A stretch of 50,800 nucleotides of DNA. Origin: Prevotella veroralis DSM 19559 = JCM 6290 (lineage in GTDB: Bacteria > Bacteroidota > Bacteroidia > Bacteroidales > Bacteroidaceae). The notes under the pieces were generated by a model. The model had not been told where the DNA came from. It ran no database searches and was given only the letters and a program-made list of their open reading frames with translations. Location of the stretch: positions 1-50,800 of the forward strand of contig NZ_KB898339.1 of the NCBI RefSeq assembly GCF_000377625.1, written 5' to 3'. Positions 19,045 through 29,216 of this stretch are shown in pieces. The position numbers were made by a program, and so were the translations under genes. Within the stretch, counting starts at the first letter, position 1. Every line of letters begins with the position of its first letter.

Positions 19045-19590
19045 ATGAAAAAGATTCTATTATCCTTAACGCTACTCATGCTATCCGTAGCTATGTATGC
19101 ACAAAATGAAGTAACCAAGTTCTTAGGTATCCCTATTGATGGGACTAAGGCTGATATGATTCAAAAGATCAAAGCAAAGGGATTTAGTTACAACGCCCAA
19201 GAAGATTGCCTTGAAGGAATATTTAATGGAGAAAATGTATATATCTCTATACTGACAAACAAAAGCAAAGTGTGGAGGATTGCCGTAACTGATAAAACTG
19301 GTCGTGATGAAGGACAGATAAAAATAAGATTCAACAAGTTATGTCAACAATTTGATGATAATCCTAAGTACTATTCATTAAAAGGAACACAAAAGCTATC
19401 TGATAATGACGATATCTCATACGGAATGATTGCACACCATAAACAATTTGAGGCTGTCTACTACCAACTACCACATGAAGGAGCACTGAATAGAACAGTC
19501 TGGTTTACCATAGGAGGAGTATATGGTAAATATCATATATCCATATTCTATGAAAATAACAAGAACGAGGCTCATGGCGAAGACTTATAA
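19045..19590 (+). CDS. Exported protein of unknown function
   Basis: 181 aa with a signal peptide (KKILLSLTLLMLSVAMYAQ). The mature part opens with KFLGIPIDGTKADMIQKIKAKGF, a pattern common to small Bacteroidota exported proteins that share a DGxxxxxxxxxKxKGF element. The rest is beta-rich. It follows the broken RhuM gene by 39 nt and ends before a strong terminator. Confidence 0.75.
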   Translation: MKKILLSLTLLMLSVAMYAQNEVTKFLGIPIDGTKADMIQKIKAKGFSYNAQEDCLEGIFNGENVYISILTNKSKVWRIAVTDKTGRDEGQIKIRFNKLCQQFDDNPKYYSLKGTQKLSDNDDISYGMIAHHKQFEAVYYQLPHEGALNRTVWFTIGGVYGKYHISIFYENNKNEAHGEDL

Positions 19591-19651
19591 CCTTAACAGA
19601 ACTTCATTTATCAAGTTAAGCAGATAAGTAACGACAAAACTACCAACATAC

Positions 19652-19690
19652 GACTCCCGAACCTTTCTCATAGGTTTGGGAGTCTTTTTT
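19652..19690 (+). terminator. Terminator after the exported-protein gene
   Basis: GACTCCCGAACCT pairs with AGGTTTGGGAGTC (G-T allowed) around CTCAT and ends in TTTTTT. It lies just before the repeat element with a promoter at 19704. Confidence 0.85.
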
Positions 19691-19703
19691 ATTATGTTCC
19701 GAC

Positions 19704-19734
19704 TTGCAAGGATGCAGGATTTGTATTATCTTTG
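19704..19734 (+). promoter_or_regulatory. Promoter carried by the repeat, reading into the DUF262 genes
   Basis: TTG (19704-19706), 20 nt, TATCTTTG (19727-19734). It sits in the segment shared with 8724-8760. It should drive the two DUF262 genes through a leader of about 285 nt that includes the palindromic array. Confidence 0.8.
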
Positions 19735-19750
19735 TATGGGAGTAACGTCT

Positions 19751-19838
19751 GTCTCATCATGAAGAGACACAGGTTTCATCACGATGAGACACTCGTTTCA
19801 TCATGAAGAGACACTCGTTTCATCACGATGAGAATGAT
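19751..19838 (+). repeat. Four-copy 22-bp palindromic array in the DUF262 leader
   Basis: Four 22-bp units of type GTTTCATCATGAAGAGACAC, with CTC or AG at the junctions. They are close to identical to the minus-strand array at 8624-8707. From 19839 to 20023 I see no gene and no similarity to the other copy. Confidence 0.9.
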
Positions 19839-20023
19839 ATGAGGTAGTGCTAAACGAATTGCAGATACTATAGAAAGGAACATTATAACATGTTATAACT
19901 ATTAGCAGGACAGGTGTTGTATCGTTCGATCGTGTCCCTAAACGGAACTATGTAAGGGTGCTATTTATTAGAATTAACGAACTTAACCAATCGAATTAAT
20001 TATATTGTAAAGAAAAGAAGATA

Positions 20024-21526
20024 ATGAGTAATGTGATAAGTTTACGGTTAGGTATTACCAGTATTGGCGACCTGCTGATACGCAAAAGGATATCCACAGT
20101 ATTTGATAAGCATGCACATGAGGATGTGAATTTGACAATTCCTAACTACCAACGTCCCTATAAGTGGACGGCAAAGAATGCGATTCAATTATTGGACGAC
20201 ATCATAGAAGCAAAGCAAGAGAGCAAGGAGGTTTATCGTGTCGGGACGCTTATTCTGCATCATGACTTTAGTAAGCAGTGCTATAATATAGTTGACGGAC
20301 AGCAGCGAGTCATTACCTTTACTTTGCTATTAAAGGCTCTTGGTGTGAAGAATATCACTTTCTTACAAGAGAAACTAACCGATAATCCTTATACAAGGGA
20401 GAATATCGCAAGTAATTACAGAGCTTTTGAACGTCGTTTATATGCTATGGCTGAATTGCGTACAAAGGCTAAAGGTACGGAAGAGGAACTATATGATGAT
20501 CGTGTAATAAAGGAGCTTAGAGAGTTTATAGAAATGCGTTGCGAACTAATAGTAGTTGTCACAAATGATATCTCAGAAGCCTTCCAATTCTTCGATTCAC
20601 AGAATGCTCGTGGTAAGAAACTATACCCACATGACCTACTGAAAGCCTATCATTTGCGTGAAATGGATAATGTGAGTGAGACGGAGACAGAGGCTATTGT
20701 GAGACGATGGGAGGATGTTAGTCAGAGTACATTAGCAAGTCTTTTTGGTGATTATCTCTATCGGTTGCGTGAGTGGGTATGTGATAATCGACCTGTGGAG
20801 TTAGATGAACACAACATCGATAAGTTCAAAGGTATTAGCAAGAAGGACAACTTGCCGTATGCTCAATATTATAAAGGTGCATACGCTTATGCCGACATGT
20901 TCAATCGCTCAGCGGTGCCTTTTGTATCGGGAATGGCCGATATGCGCCCCTTTCAGATAGTTGCTCCTATTATTGCAGGGAAGCCTTTCTTTGATTATAC
21001 AAACCATTATTTCAATATCTTGAAGGACATTCAAAATAATGATAAGTATGTTGGCTACTTCATTAATGGCAATCAGATTGTAGAGACATTAGACCTAAGA
21101 AAATATAAGAACGGTGTTGGTAATAGAATAACACGTCTGCTCTTTGATCTTGCAGCATTGCTCTATGTTGATTGTTTCTGCCCTGATCTTCCATCAAGAA
21201 CGGATCTTGATCTCTTCGAACAGTTCATCGTCATGGACTTTATATGGGCATATTCTTTACGTGCACAGTATTATAATTTAGGGTGGTTATCAGCACAGAA
21301 TTATGTCATGGGAACGAGTTATTGCATTAATGCTTTCAATCTTTATAAGAAGATATCAGAGTCTTCTTCACCTTCAGCATTGCTTAGTGAACTGGCAGAT
21401 TGTATACATCCATTAACTGAAGACAGGGTTAAAGCCAGTAAAGAAGGGATAGAAGAACAAGACCAGAAAGCTGTTTATCAAAACTTCCTACATTACTTTA
21501 TTGAGAACAAATACTACATTAAATAG
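20024..21526 (+). CDS. DUF262 protein (GmrS-like), no nuclease domain seen
   Basis: 500 aa. The DUF262 domain occupies the first ~200 residues, with LTIPNYQRPYKWTAKNA and the nucleotide-related motif DGQQR at 91-95. The rest is helical. I see no DUF1524 HNH motif in the C-terminus, which ends FIENKYYIK. DUF262 is found in type IV restriction enzymes (GmrS) and in phosphorothioate-sensing SspE. The next DUF262 gene begins three bases after the stop, so they form one transcription unit. A role in phage defence is inference. Confidence 0.85.
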   Translation: MSNVISLRLGITSIGDLLIRKRISTVFDKHAHEDVNLTIPNYQRPYKWTAKNAIQLLDDIIEAKQESKEVYRVGTLILHHDFSKQCYNIVDGQQRVITFTLLLKALGVKNITFLQEKLTDNPYTRENIASNYRAFERRLYAMAELRTKAKGTEEELYDDRVIKELREFIEMRCELIVVVTNDISEAFQFFDSQNARGKKLYPHDLLKAYHLREMDNVSETETEAIVRRWEDVSQSTLASLFGDYLYRLREWVCDNRPVELDEHNIDKFKGISKKDNLPYAQYYKGAYAYADMFNRSAVPFVSGMADMRPFQIVAPIIAGKPFFDYTNHYFNILKDIQNNDKYVGYFINGNQIVETLDLRKYKNGVGNRITRLLFDLAALLYVDCFCPDLPSRTDLDLFEQFIVMDFIWAYSLRAQYYNLGWLSAQNYVMGTSYCINAFNLYKKISESSSPSALLSELADCIHPLTEDRVKASKEGIEEQDQKAVYQNFLHYFIENKYYIK

Positions 21527-21529
21527 ATT

Positions 21530-23536
21530 ATGAACACACATCAGAACTTTCCCTTAGAAGAGCTTTCTATACAAGACTTATTTAATCAAGAGGGAAACAC
21601 GAAATACGAGATTCCAATCTATCAACGTAATTATGCGTGGGAGAACGAAGAGATAACTGCATTGGTCAATGACGTGTGGGATGCTTATTGTCAGTCGAAA
21701 GGAACTTATTTTATTGGAACACTTGTCACTTACGACAGAGGTGATAATCGGTATGAGGTAATCGATGGTCAGCAGCGTTTAACGACACTTTATCTGATCT
21801 TAAAGAGCCTTGATTGCGAAGTAAAAAGTAAGTTAACTTATCGTTCAAGGAAGCGTTCTAACGATACAATTAATAAACTTCCTATACAAGAGAAAGATAA
21901 TCCAGACTTAGGTATTCTACGTGGTTTTAAGGTGATAGAGAATGCTATCAATGAGATTGTTGGTACAGAGAATAAGGAGAACTTTACTAAGTATTTGCTC
22001 GCACAAGTGCATATCATCCATTATAGAGTGCCACGAGATGTGAACCTAAATCACTATTTCGAGGTAATGAATTCACGTGGAGAACAACTGGAGAAACATG
22101 AGATTGTCAAGTCGAAACTCATAGCACTCTTGGATGAAGATGAGCGTAATGTCTTTGCTGAGATATGGCAGGCGTGTAGCGAAATGAATGTCTATGTGCA
22201 ATCGAGATATATGCAAGCAGCGAATGTCTTTGTGGATTCTCTCCGCATCTTCTCACCGAGTATTAAGTCTTTTAAAGACTTACCAGTTGTTGGTGGAAGT
22301 GAGGATTCTTATAGCTTGGATGACTTTATCAAGGGTATAAAAGCAACCGAGAGACGACAAAAGAAGGTGAAGAGTACAGGGATGTTTCAGCCTATCATTG
22401 ACTTTCCCAATTTCCTCCTTATCGTGTTGAAGATAACGTTGATGAATCGAACAAACTTCGACTTGGATAAGTTCATATTGGATGATAAGGAACTAATTAA
22501 TGCCTTTGATGAGGCTAAACCAGACCGAGCTTTTGCGAAGGTGTTTGCTTTTAATCTCTTAAAAGCACGTTATTTCTTGGATAATTACGTGGTTCATCAC
22601 TCTTACGAAGACGATACGCAAGAGAGTAATCCATGGCAGTTGGAGGTGTACCAATGCGAGAGTAGCTCGTATAACACTAAGAATCTCTCATCTGATGGAC
22701 ACTTACAAGCAAGATTAGTACAGCTTCTTTCCATGTTTGAAGTATCATTTACTCCACGCCAGCGAAAGAACTATCTATTCTATTGTTTGTACCATCTTTT
22801 CAATGATACAGACCTCAATCGTTATGTTGATTTCCTATCGGCTTTAGCGGATAAGTACTTCTTTGATGTCTATGCAAACTCTGGGAATCTGAACAATATC
22901 AATACTCCTATGCCTGGTGCATTCGATGGTACGGTGTTGAAAGGTGGGCAGTTTGACCTTAACATAAGATGTACGTCCCTTGATTTTGATGGTATTTACG
23001 GTAATGGCAAAGAGGCTTCAAAGGGCATACCATTGTTTGTTTTCAATTATATGGATTATCTCTTATGGAGTATGTATGCCAATAAACTATCTGGTAAGAA
23101 ACTGAAGGAAAGTGATAGGGAAAGGCGAGAGTTCTTTAAGAAACTGGGCTGTTCTGACTTTGGACTAACCGTGTTCGAACAGTTCTATTTTTCACGAACA
23201 CGACGTTCGTTAGAGCACTTCTTTCCACAAGCTAACGTGAATGAGCAGATCACGGAGTATGAGATTAATTGCTTCGGAAACTATGCGATGATAGGAAGCG
23301 ATATAAACTCTTCTGGTTCGAATAGGTCTCCTAAGTCGAAGTTAGATTATTACTTGGATGCTTCTGGTAAGATCTCTCAAGTGAGTGTGGCATCTTTGAA
23401 ACTCATGATAATGATGCAGAAGTGTAAAGATAATGCTCATGAAGGGATATGCCCATCGGGGCAAGAATGGGTTTATAAGGATATGTTAGAGCATCAGAAG
23501 CGTATGGTTGAGATCTTAAAAGACCAGTTAGGATAA
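21530..23536 (+). CDS. DUF262 plus DUF1524 protein (GmrSD-like nuclease)
   Basis: 668 aa. The N-terminal DUF262 has IPIYQRNYAWENEE and DGQQR at 79-83. The C-terminal DUF1524 region has RSLEHFFPQ with the predicted catalytic His563, then NCFGNYAMIGSDIN and SKLDYYL, an HNH-like His-Me finger pattern. This is the full GmrSD architecture in one chain. It likely cleaves modified or foreign DNA; the partner upstream lacks the nuclease half. The start is the ATG directly after the preceding stop. Confidence 0.87.
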   Translation: MNTHQNFPLEELSIQDLFNQEGNTKYEIPIYQRNYAWENEEITALVNDVWDAYCQSKGTYFIGTLVTYDRGDNRYEVIDGQQRLTTLYLILKSLDCEVKSKLTYRSRKRSNDTINKLPIQEKDNPDLGILRGFKVIENAINEIVGTENKENFTKYLLAQVHIIHYRVPRDVNLNHYFEVMNSRGEQLEKHEIVKSKLIALLDEDERNVFAEIWQACSEMNVYVQSRYMQAANVFVDSLRIFSPSIKSFKDLPVVGGSEDSYSLDDFIKGIKATERRQKKVKSTGMFQPIIDFPNFLLIVLKITLMNRTNFDLDKFILDDKELINAFDEAKPDRAFAKVFAFNLLKARYFLDNYVVHHSYEDDTQESNPWQLEVYQCESSSYNTKNLSSDGHLQARLVQLLSMFEVSFTPRQRKNYLFYCLYHLFNDTDLNRYVDFLSALADKYFFDVYANSGNLNNINTPMPGAFDGTVLKGGQFDLNIRCTSLDFDGIYGNGKEASKGIPLFVFNYMDYLLWSMYANKLSGKKLKESDRERREFFKKLGCSDFGLTVFEQFYFSRTRRSLEHFFPQANVNEQITEYEINCFGNYAMIGSDINSSGSNRSPKSKLDYYLDASGKISQVSVASLKLMIMMQKCKDNAHEGICPSGQEWVYKDMLEHQKRMVEILKDQLG

Positions 23537-23603
23537 GGAAAAGGTGCCCCACCTCATTCTCTTTCCGATTGGAGAGAGGAGTGAACGGCGCTATCTGTAT
23601 ACA

Positions 23604-23778
23604 AAGAGGGCGTTTCTTCGATGTGAAGAAACGCCCTCTTCATAGCAAGGAAACGCCCTCTTCAAATGAAAAAGGTGCTTTCGTCAGATGGATGAGGTCT
23701 CTCAAAGTAGGGACAGACGCCCTCGTCTGTCCGAAAAACAACCAGATGCGGGCAGGCAGACGAGGACGTCTGTCCCTG
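23604..23778. repeat. Composite hairpin repeat element, copy 1
   Basis: A perfect hairpin (AAGAGGGCGTTTCTTC with GAAGAAACGCCCTCTT, 23604-23640) is followed by a half copy (AAGGAAACGCCCTCTTC, ~23648-23664) and a long inverted repeat (AGGGACAGACGCCCTCGTCT at 23708 and its complement ending 23778). The same three parts occur in the same order at 36555-36773. A 72-codon frame across it is not a gene. Between 23537 and 23958 there is otherwise only the metK promoter. Confidence 0.9.
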
Positions 23779-23873
23779 CTTTTATAGTCTGGAAGCATTA
23801 GGATTTGGCGTTAGTAAGGGAGGGGAGGGGCTTTTCTACCACTATAATAATGTATAAATATTAAGCCCTTATT

Positions 23874-23903
23874 TTGTTATCCGCCCAATTTGCAGTAACT
23901 TTG
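23874..23903 (+). promoter_or_regulatory. Promoter of metK
   Basis: TTG (23874-23876), 19-nt spacer, TAACTTTG (23896-23903), giving a leader of about 50 nt before the ATG at 23959. Confidence 0.75.
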
Positions 23904-23958
23904 TGCCCCTAATGTAATGATAGGTAATTAACAAGATAATAATATATAAGGTAAAGAT

Positions 23959-25251
23959 ATGGCATATTTATTTTCTTCAGAGTCGGTATCTGAGGGACAT
24001 CCAGATAAGGTTGCTGACCAGATAAGTGACGCTTTGCTTGATCAATTCTTGGCTTATGACGAGCACGCTCGTTGTGCTATTGAGACATTCAATACCACTG
24101 GTCAGGTTGTTATCATGGGTGAGGTGCGTTCAAAAGAATATGTTGATTTGCAGGCAATCGCCCGTAAGACAATCAATAATATTGGTTACACAAAGGCTGA
24201 ATACCAGTTTGATGGTAACAGTTGTGGTATTCTCTCCGCCATTCATGAGCAGAGTGACGATATCAATCGTGGTGTAGATAATGGTGACGATGACAATCAG
24301 GGGGCTGGAGATCAGGGTATGATGTTCGGTTACGCATGCAATGAAACCGATAATTACATGCCTGTTACGCTTGATTTGGCACACCTAATTATGCGCACTT
24401 TAGCCGATATTCGTAAGGAAGGGAAGCACATGCTCTACCTTAGACCAGACTCTAAAAGCCAAGTAACGGTGGAGTATAACGATGATAACATTCCTCAACG
24501 TATTGATACGATAGTTGTTTCTACACAGCACGACGACTTCATTCAACCTACTGATGACAGTAAGGAAGCGCAGTTGAAGGCTGATAAAGCGATGGTAGAG
24601 CAGATTCGTAAGGATGTATTGGAGGTTCTTATGCCGCGTGTAAAGGCTCAAATCAAGTCTGAAAAGGTGTTGGCTCTGTTCAATGATGGTATCAAGTATT
24701 TGGTAAACCCTACTGGTAAGTTCGTTATCGGTGGTCCTCATGGAGACACCGGATTGACTGGTCGTAAGATTATCGTTGATACTTACGGTGGCAAGGGAGC
24801 CCATGGTGGAGGTGCATTCTCGGGTAAGGACTCTAGTAAAGTGGATCGTTCTGCCGCTTATGCAGCCCGTTATATTGCAAAGAACATGGTTGCTGCAGGT
24901 GTTAGCGATGAGATGCTCGTACAGTTGGCATACGCTATTGGCGTTGCAGAACCTGTTAGTGTGTACGTAAATACTTATGGTCGTTCACACGTAAAGGCTT
25001 CGGATGCCGAGATAGCAGAGCAGATTAAGCACCTATTCGATCTTCGTCCAAAGGCTATCGAACGCCTATTAAAGCTCCGCCAACCGATGTTCTTGGAGAC
25101 AGCAGCTTATGGACACATGGGCAGAAAGAACGAGATTGTAACGAAGACATTCACCAGTCGCTACCATGAAAGTAAGTCGATTGAGGTGGAACTCTTCACT
25201 TGGGAGAAGCTAGATCGTATAGAAGAAATCAAGAAAACGTTCGGACTTTAA
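23959..25251 (+). CDS. metK: S-adenosylmethionine synthetase
   Basis: 430 aa. It makes S-adenosylmethionine from methionine and ATP. Landmarks are [15 protein letters not shown] at the start, the [12 protein letters not shown] loop, and the [19 protein letters not shown] signature. The length is that of Bacteroidota MetK, longer than the ~384-aa E. coli enzyme through an insertion near residues 140-220. Codon use suggests high expression. A DUF4271 gene follows 8 nt later. Confidence 0.97.
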   Translation: MAYLFSSESVSEGHPDKVADQISDALLDQFLAYDEHARCAIETFNTTGQVVIMGEVRSKEYVDLQAIARKTINNIGYTKAEYQFDGNSCGILSAIHEQSDDINRGVDNGDDDNQGAGDQGMMFGYACNETDNYMPVTLDLAHLIMRTLADIRKEGKHMLYLRPDSKSQVTVEYNDDNIPQRIDTIVVSTQHDDFIQPTDDSKEAQLKADKAMVEQIRKDVLEVLMPRVKAQIKSEKVLALFNDGIKYLVNPTGKFVIGGPHGDTGLTGRKIIVDTYGGKGAHGGGAFSGKDSSKVDRSAAYAARYIAKNMVAAGVSDEMLVQLAYAIGVAEPVSVYVNTYGRSHVKASDAEIAEQIKHLFDLRPKAIERLLKLRQPMFLETAAYGHMGRKNEIVTKTFTSRYHESKSIEVELFTWEKLDRIEEIKKTFGL

Positions 25252-25259
25252 AGTGACAG

Positions 25260-26192
25260 ATGCCGACAACTGATTCTATAACTCGTCCTTCTTTGCTGTT
25301 GAAGTCGACTTTGGAAGCAACGAAGAAAGCGAAGACTGATACTGTGGCTAAGGTGAGTCAAGAGGCTGACTCGCTGGGTTTATTGTGCCCAAAGAAGCAG
25401 AAAACGTTTCAGCTGACGGATATTCATTTTGCAGAAGAGGGTTACTTTAAAGGTAATAAATACTTCAAACTGGGACGAGGGAATGCGCATGCTGATGGTG
25501 TGCAAGGCGTTCCTTCGCCCTATGCTGTTAGCAATGACAATACGGTGACAGCCCTACTTCTTGGTTGTTTTGTGATGGCGATGATTGCATTCGCAGTCTC
25601 TCGCAACTTCATTGAAAAGCAGATTAAGAGTTTCTTCCATGTTGCGAGGAGAAAAGAAGTGGTCACGGAGACTGCATACGAGGTTCGGTTTCAGATTTTC
25701 TTGATAGTTCAGACGTCGCTACTCCTTAGTATTCTCTATTATTTCTTTGCGCATGGGAGCGGTCGTGGAGGGCTCGAGTCAGAGTCTCAATTAAGCGTGA
25801 TAGGATGCTTCTTTGGCATCTTTATGGGTTATTTCCTTATAAAGAATCTGCTTTACAAACTCGTTAACTGGGTGTTCTTCGATAGTAAAAGTAATGGACA
25901 GTGGGGGCGTACTTGGCTCTTTCTCTCATCCCTTGAGGGCGTGTTGTTGTTCCCTTTAGTGTTGTTGCAGATATATTTCTCCTTGTCGTTACAAGCAGCA
26001 TTCGTTTATGCACTAATTGTTGTTTTATTCGTTAAAATGCTTACTCTTTATAAGGGTTATGCCATCTTTTTCAAGAGAAGAGCTGTCAGTCTGCAAATAA
26101 TTTTGTACTTTTGTGCGCTAGAACTAATGCCGATGATGGTATTATGGGGTATATTGGTAATTACAGATAACTATTTGATTATAAACTTTTAG
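25260..26192 (+). CDS. DUF4271 membrane protein
   Basis: 310 aa. Residues 1-95 are soluble. Hydrophobic segments follow at about 97-115, 150-170, 178-200, 225-250, 253-270 and 280-305, so about six helices. This matches DUF4271, a Bacteroidota family that often precedes hemD, as here. Function unknown. It is the second gene of the metK-to-yidD run and has no promoter of its own that I can see. Confidence 0.85.
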   Translation: MPTTDSITRPSLLLKSTLEATKKAKTDTVAKVSQEADSLGLLCPKKQKTFQLTDIHFAEEGYFKGNKYFKLGRGNAHADGVQGVPSPYAVSNDNTVTALLLGCFVMAMIAFAVSRNFIEKQIKSFFHVARRKEVVTETAYEVRFQIFLIVQTSLLLSILYYFFAHGSGRGGLESESQLSVIGCFFGIFMGYFLIKNLLYKLVNWVFFDSKSNGQWGRTWLFLSSLEGVLLFPLVLLQIYFSLSLQAAFVYALIVVLFVKMLTLYKGYAIFFKRRAVSLQIILYFCALELMPMMVLWGILVITDNYLIINF

Positions 26193-26198
26193 GACACG

Positions 26199-26954
26199 AT
26201 GATAAATAAGATCTTGGTCTCACAACCAAAGCCATCAAGCGATAAGTCACCTTATTACGACATAGCTTCTGATTTGGGAGTGGAGTTAGTTTTCAGACCT
26301 TTCTTTAAGGTAGAAGGACTCACAGCGAAGGAGTTCCGTCAGCAGAAGATTAATCTGTTAGATTATACCGCAGTAGTCTTTACATCAAGACATGCCGTAG
26401 ATAACTTCTTTAATCTAGCCAAGGAAATGCGTATCACCATACCAGAAGATATGAAGTACTTCTGTGTTATCGAGACAATCGCACTCTATATCCAGAAGTA
26501 TGTACAGTATCGTAAGCGTAAGGTGTTCTTCGGAACCACTGGAAAGATTGATAGTTTGATTCCGACAATGCTGAAGCATAAGGGCGAGAAGTACCTCGTT
26601 CCGCAAAGTTCTGTACACAATGACTCTATCTCGGCATTGTTAGATGCAAATAAACTAAAGCATAAGGAGTGTGTAATGTATCGTACGGTCAGCAACGGAC
26701 TGACGGACGAAGAGGTGAAGAACTTCGATTATGACATGCTCATCTTCTTTAGTCCTACAGGTGTAAAGGCACTTAAAGAGAATATACCCGACTTCAAGCA
26801 AGGAGACGTTAAAGTTGCTGCTTTCGGTCCGGCAACGGCTAAAGAGGTGGAAGCACAGGGCTTGAAGTTAGATTTGCAGGCTCCTTCTACGCAGCACACC
26901 TCTATGACTGGTGCGTTGAGAGACTACTTGGAGAAGCAAAAGAAGAGTAAGTAA
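26199..26954 (+). CDS. hemD: Uroporphyrinogen-III synthase
   Basis: 251 aa. It cyclises hydroxymethylbilane in haem and corrin synthesis. The family is weakly conserved; visible marks are VVFTSRHAVDNFF, YRTVSNGL, MLIFFSPTGVKAL and VAAFGPATAKEVEAQGL, the usual C-terminal pattern. It begins 6 nt after DUF4271, an order conserved in Bacteroidota. No other haem gene lies nearby. Confidence 0.87.
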   Translation: MINKILVSQPKPSSDKSPYYDIASDLGVELVFRPFFKVEGLTAKEFRQQKINLLDYTAVVFTSRHAVDNFFNLAKEMRITIPEDMKYFCVIETIALYIQKYVQYRKRKVFFGTTGKIDSLIPTMLKHKGEKYLVPQSSVHNDSISALLDANKLKHKECVMYRTVSNGLTDEEVKNFDYDMLIFFSPTGVKALKENIPDFKQGDVKVAAFGPATAKEVEAQGLKLDLQAPSTQHTSMTGALRDYLEKQKKSK

Positions 26955-27014
26955 TATACGGCTCTTTCCTCATGTCTTAAATGGGAAAGGTGCCGATATA
27001 CGTAACAGAGTAGT

Positions 27015-27449
27015 ATGGCAAAGCAAGGAGAAGGACTGAAGAAAGAGGAGCGGTTGTGCAGTAGAAAGCTCATCAATACGCTCTTTGGTACAGGTGGTAG
27101 CCATGCTATGACATCTTTCCCATTGAAGGCTGTGTATAGACTGATTGATCGAACGGATGCGACGAATGGTGAATTGCAGATGGAGAAAGCTTCTTCTCGA
27201 GCAGATGTGCAGATATTGGTCAGTGTTCCCAAGAAGCATTTTAAACGTGCCGTGAAGCGTAATCGAGTGAAGCGGCAGGTGCGTGAGGCTTATCGGAAGC
27301 ATAAGCAGTTGCTCTTCCCACGTATGGCGGAGATGGCTGATAAGCGATTACTCATAGCTTTTATTTGGCTCTCTAATGAATTGACAAGCTCTGTTACTGT
27401 TGAAGAAAAGGTGGAGAACTTACTTCATCGAATAGGAGAACGTATCTAA
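27015..27449 (+). CDS. rnpA: Ribonuclease P protein component
   Basis: 144 aa. It binds the RNase P RNA and helps cleave tRNA 5' leaders. The N-terminus [17 protein letters not shown] is the RnpA opening and the RNA-binding RNR helix is [19 protein letters not shown] ~20-aa acidic insertion near residue 48 ([14 protein letters not shown]) is normal for Bacteroidota. The stop overlaps the yidD start (TAATG). The usual rpmH partner is absent, as expected in this group. Confidence 0.93.
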   Translation: MAKQGEGLKKEERLCSRKLINTLFGTGGSHAMTSFPLKAVYRLIDRTDATNGELQMEKASSRADVQILVSVPKKHFKRAVKRNRVKRQVREAYRKHKQLLFPRMAEMADKRLLIAFIWLSNELTSSVTVEEKVENLLHRIGERI

Positions 27450-27745
27450 TGAAAGGACAAGAAGACGAGCAGTTACAGCAAACAAGGCAGAGCAAGAACT
27501 CTATAATGAAGTTTTTGCACCTCCTTTCGCATGGCTTGTCATGGTTGTTAATACTCCCGATATTGTTCTATCGCCAGTTTATCTCACCTTTCACGCCCCC
27601 GTCCTGTCGCTTTACCCCCACCTGTTCAGAGTATGCCAGACAAGCAATAATGAAGCATGGACCCTTCAAAGGACTTGCTCTTGCAATATGGCGAATACTA
27701 AGGTGCAACCCTTGGGGCGGCAGCGGATATGATCCAGTGCCGTAA
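27449..27745 (+). CDS. yidD: Membrane protein insertion efficiency factor YidD
   Basis: 98 aa. The conserved part is [27 protein letters not shown] plus [17 protein letters not shown], with three conserved cysteines. YidD is a peripheral inner-membrane protein assisting YidC. The first ATG (27449) overlaps the rnpA stop; a second at 27506 ([13 protein letters not shown]) would give a 79-aa product nearer the family's usual length. Both are plausible. Confidence 0.9.
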   Translation: MKGQEDEQLQQTRQSKNSIMKFLHLLSHGLSWLLILPILFYRQFISPFTPPSCRFTPTCSEYARQAIMKHGPFKGLALAIWRILRCNPWGGSGYDPVP

Positions 27746-27888
27746 GAAAGAGTGCAGCCAAGATATAATAATAAGGTTGTCGATACGTAATTATTAATAG
27801 AATATCAATATAGGATAAGGACTTTGAAGCGTTGGCTTATATCCAAGAACGCAATAACTCCTATCATTCTCATAAATAAAGAACATAG

Positions 27889-29187
27889 ATGAAGAACTTT
27901 GTTGAAGAACTCCGTTGGCGTGGTATGCTGGCTCAAATAATGCCAGGTACAGAGGAATTACTCCAGAAAGAGATGGTCTCAGCATACTTAGGTACAGACC
28001 CAACTGCAGACTCATTGCATATTGGACACCTGTGTGGTATCATGATGCTACGCCATTTGCAGCGTTGTGGACACAAGCCTTATCTACTCGTAGGAGGTGC
28101 TACGGGCATGATTGGTGATCCGTCAGGTAAAAGCCAGGAGCGTAATCTCCTCGATGCTGAAACTCTATATCATAACCAAGAGGCTATCAAGAAGCAGGTT
28201 AGTAAGTTCCTAGACTTTGATGGCAACGAAGCCAATAAGGCAGAGATGGTGAATAACTATGATTGGATGAAGGACTTCACCTTCTTGGACTTTGCTCGTG
28301 TAGTGGGTAAGCATATCACTGTCAACTATATGATGGCTAAAGACAGTGTTCAGAAGCGTCTCAATGGTGAGGCTCGTGATGGACTAAGCTTTACGGAGTT
28401 TACTTATCAGCTCTTGCAGGGGTACGACTTCTTATATCAATATGAGAAATTCGGTGTTAAGTTGCAGCTTGGTGGTAATGACCAATGGGGCAATATGACC
28501 ACTGGTACCGAGCTTATTCGTCGTACTCTTGGTAGCGAGGCTGAGGCTTATTGCCTTACTTGTCCACTAATTACTAAGGCTGACGGAAAGAAGTTTGGTA
28601 AAACAGAGAGTGGTAACATCTGGCTCGATCGTAACCGCACAACGCCATACGCATTCTATCAGTTCTGGTTGAATGTGAGCGATGATGATGCTGAGAAGTA
28701 CATTAAGATCTTCACATCATTAGAGAAAGATGTCATTGAGGGGCTTATTGAAGAGCACCGCCAAGACCCAGGTCGTCGCACATTGCAGCGTCGCTTAGCT
28801 GAAGAAGTTACCCGTATGGTTCACTCGCAAGAGGATCTTGATATGGCGATCGCCGCTTCTAATATCTTATTCGGTAAGAGTACGAAGGAGAATCTATTGC
28901 AGTTAGATGAGCAGACCTTCGCTGATGTCTTTAAGGATGTACCACACTATGAGGTGTCAAAGGACGTTCTGGGGCAGCCAGCAGTTGATGTCTTCAACCA
29001 GGAAGGTATGCAGATCTTCCCTAGTAAGAGTGAGATGCGCAAGCTCGTGAAGGGCGGTGGTGTATCCTTGAATAAGGAGAAGCTCGCGGCTTTCGATCAG
29101 CCAGTAACAGCCGAAGACCTCATTGATGGGAAGTATCTTCTCGTCCAGAAAGGTAAGAAGAACTACTCTTTGATTATTGTAAAGTAG
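27889..29187 (+). CDS. tyrS: Tyrosyl-tRNA synthetase
   Basis: 432 aa. It charges tRNA-Tyr. Class I motifs: HIGHLCG for HIGH and KFGKTESG for KMSKS. The tyrosine pocket shows [17 protein letters not shown]-terminal S4-like RNA-binding region spans the last ~70 residues ([19 protein letters not shown]). The order rnpA-yidD-tyrS is typical of the group. A terminator follows. Confidence 0.96.
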   Translation: MKNFVEELRWRGMLAQIMPGTEELLQKEMVSAYLGTDPTADSLHIGHLCGIMMLRHLQRCGHKPYLLVGGATGMIGDPSGKSQERNLLDAETLYHNQEAIKKQVSKFLDFDGNEANKAEMVNNYDWMKDFTFLDFARVVGKHITVNYMMAKDSVQKRLNGEARDGLSFTEFTYQLLQGYDFLYQYEKFGVKLQLGGNDQWGNMTTGTELIRRTLGSEAEAYCLTCPLITKADGKKFGKTESGNIWLDRNRTTPYAFYQFWLNVSDDDAEKYIKIFTSLEKDVIEGLIEEHRQDPGRRTLQRRLAEEVTRMVHSQEDLDMAIAASNILFGKSTKENLLQLDEQTFADVFKDVPHYEVSKDVLGQPAVDVFNQEGMQIFPSKSEMRKLVKGGGVSLNKEKLAAFDQPVTAEDLIDGKYLLVQKGKKNYSLIIVK

Positions 29188-29216
29188 TTCATTCGACTTA
29201 TTCTCAATACGACTAT

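Noticed and set aside
23569..23787. 72-codon frame after the DUF262 genes
   Set aside because: It is a translation of the composite hairpin repeat.
23904..23958. SAM riboswitch before metK
   Set aside because: The predicted leader is only about 50 nt, too short for a SAM aptamer, and no aptamer-like helices are visible.
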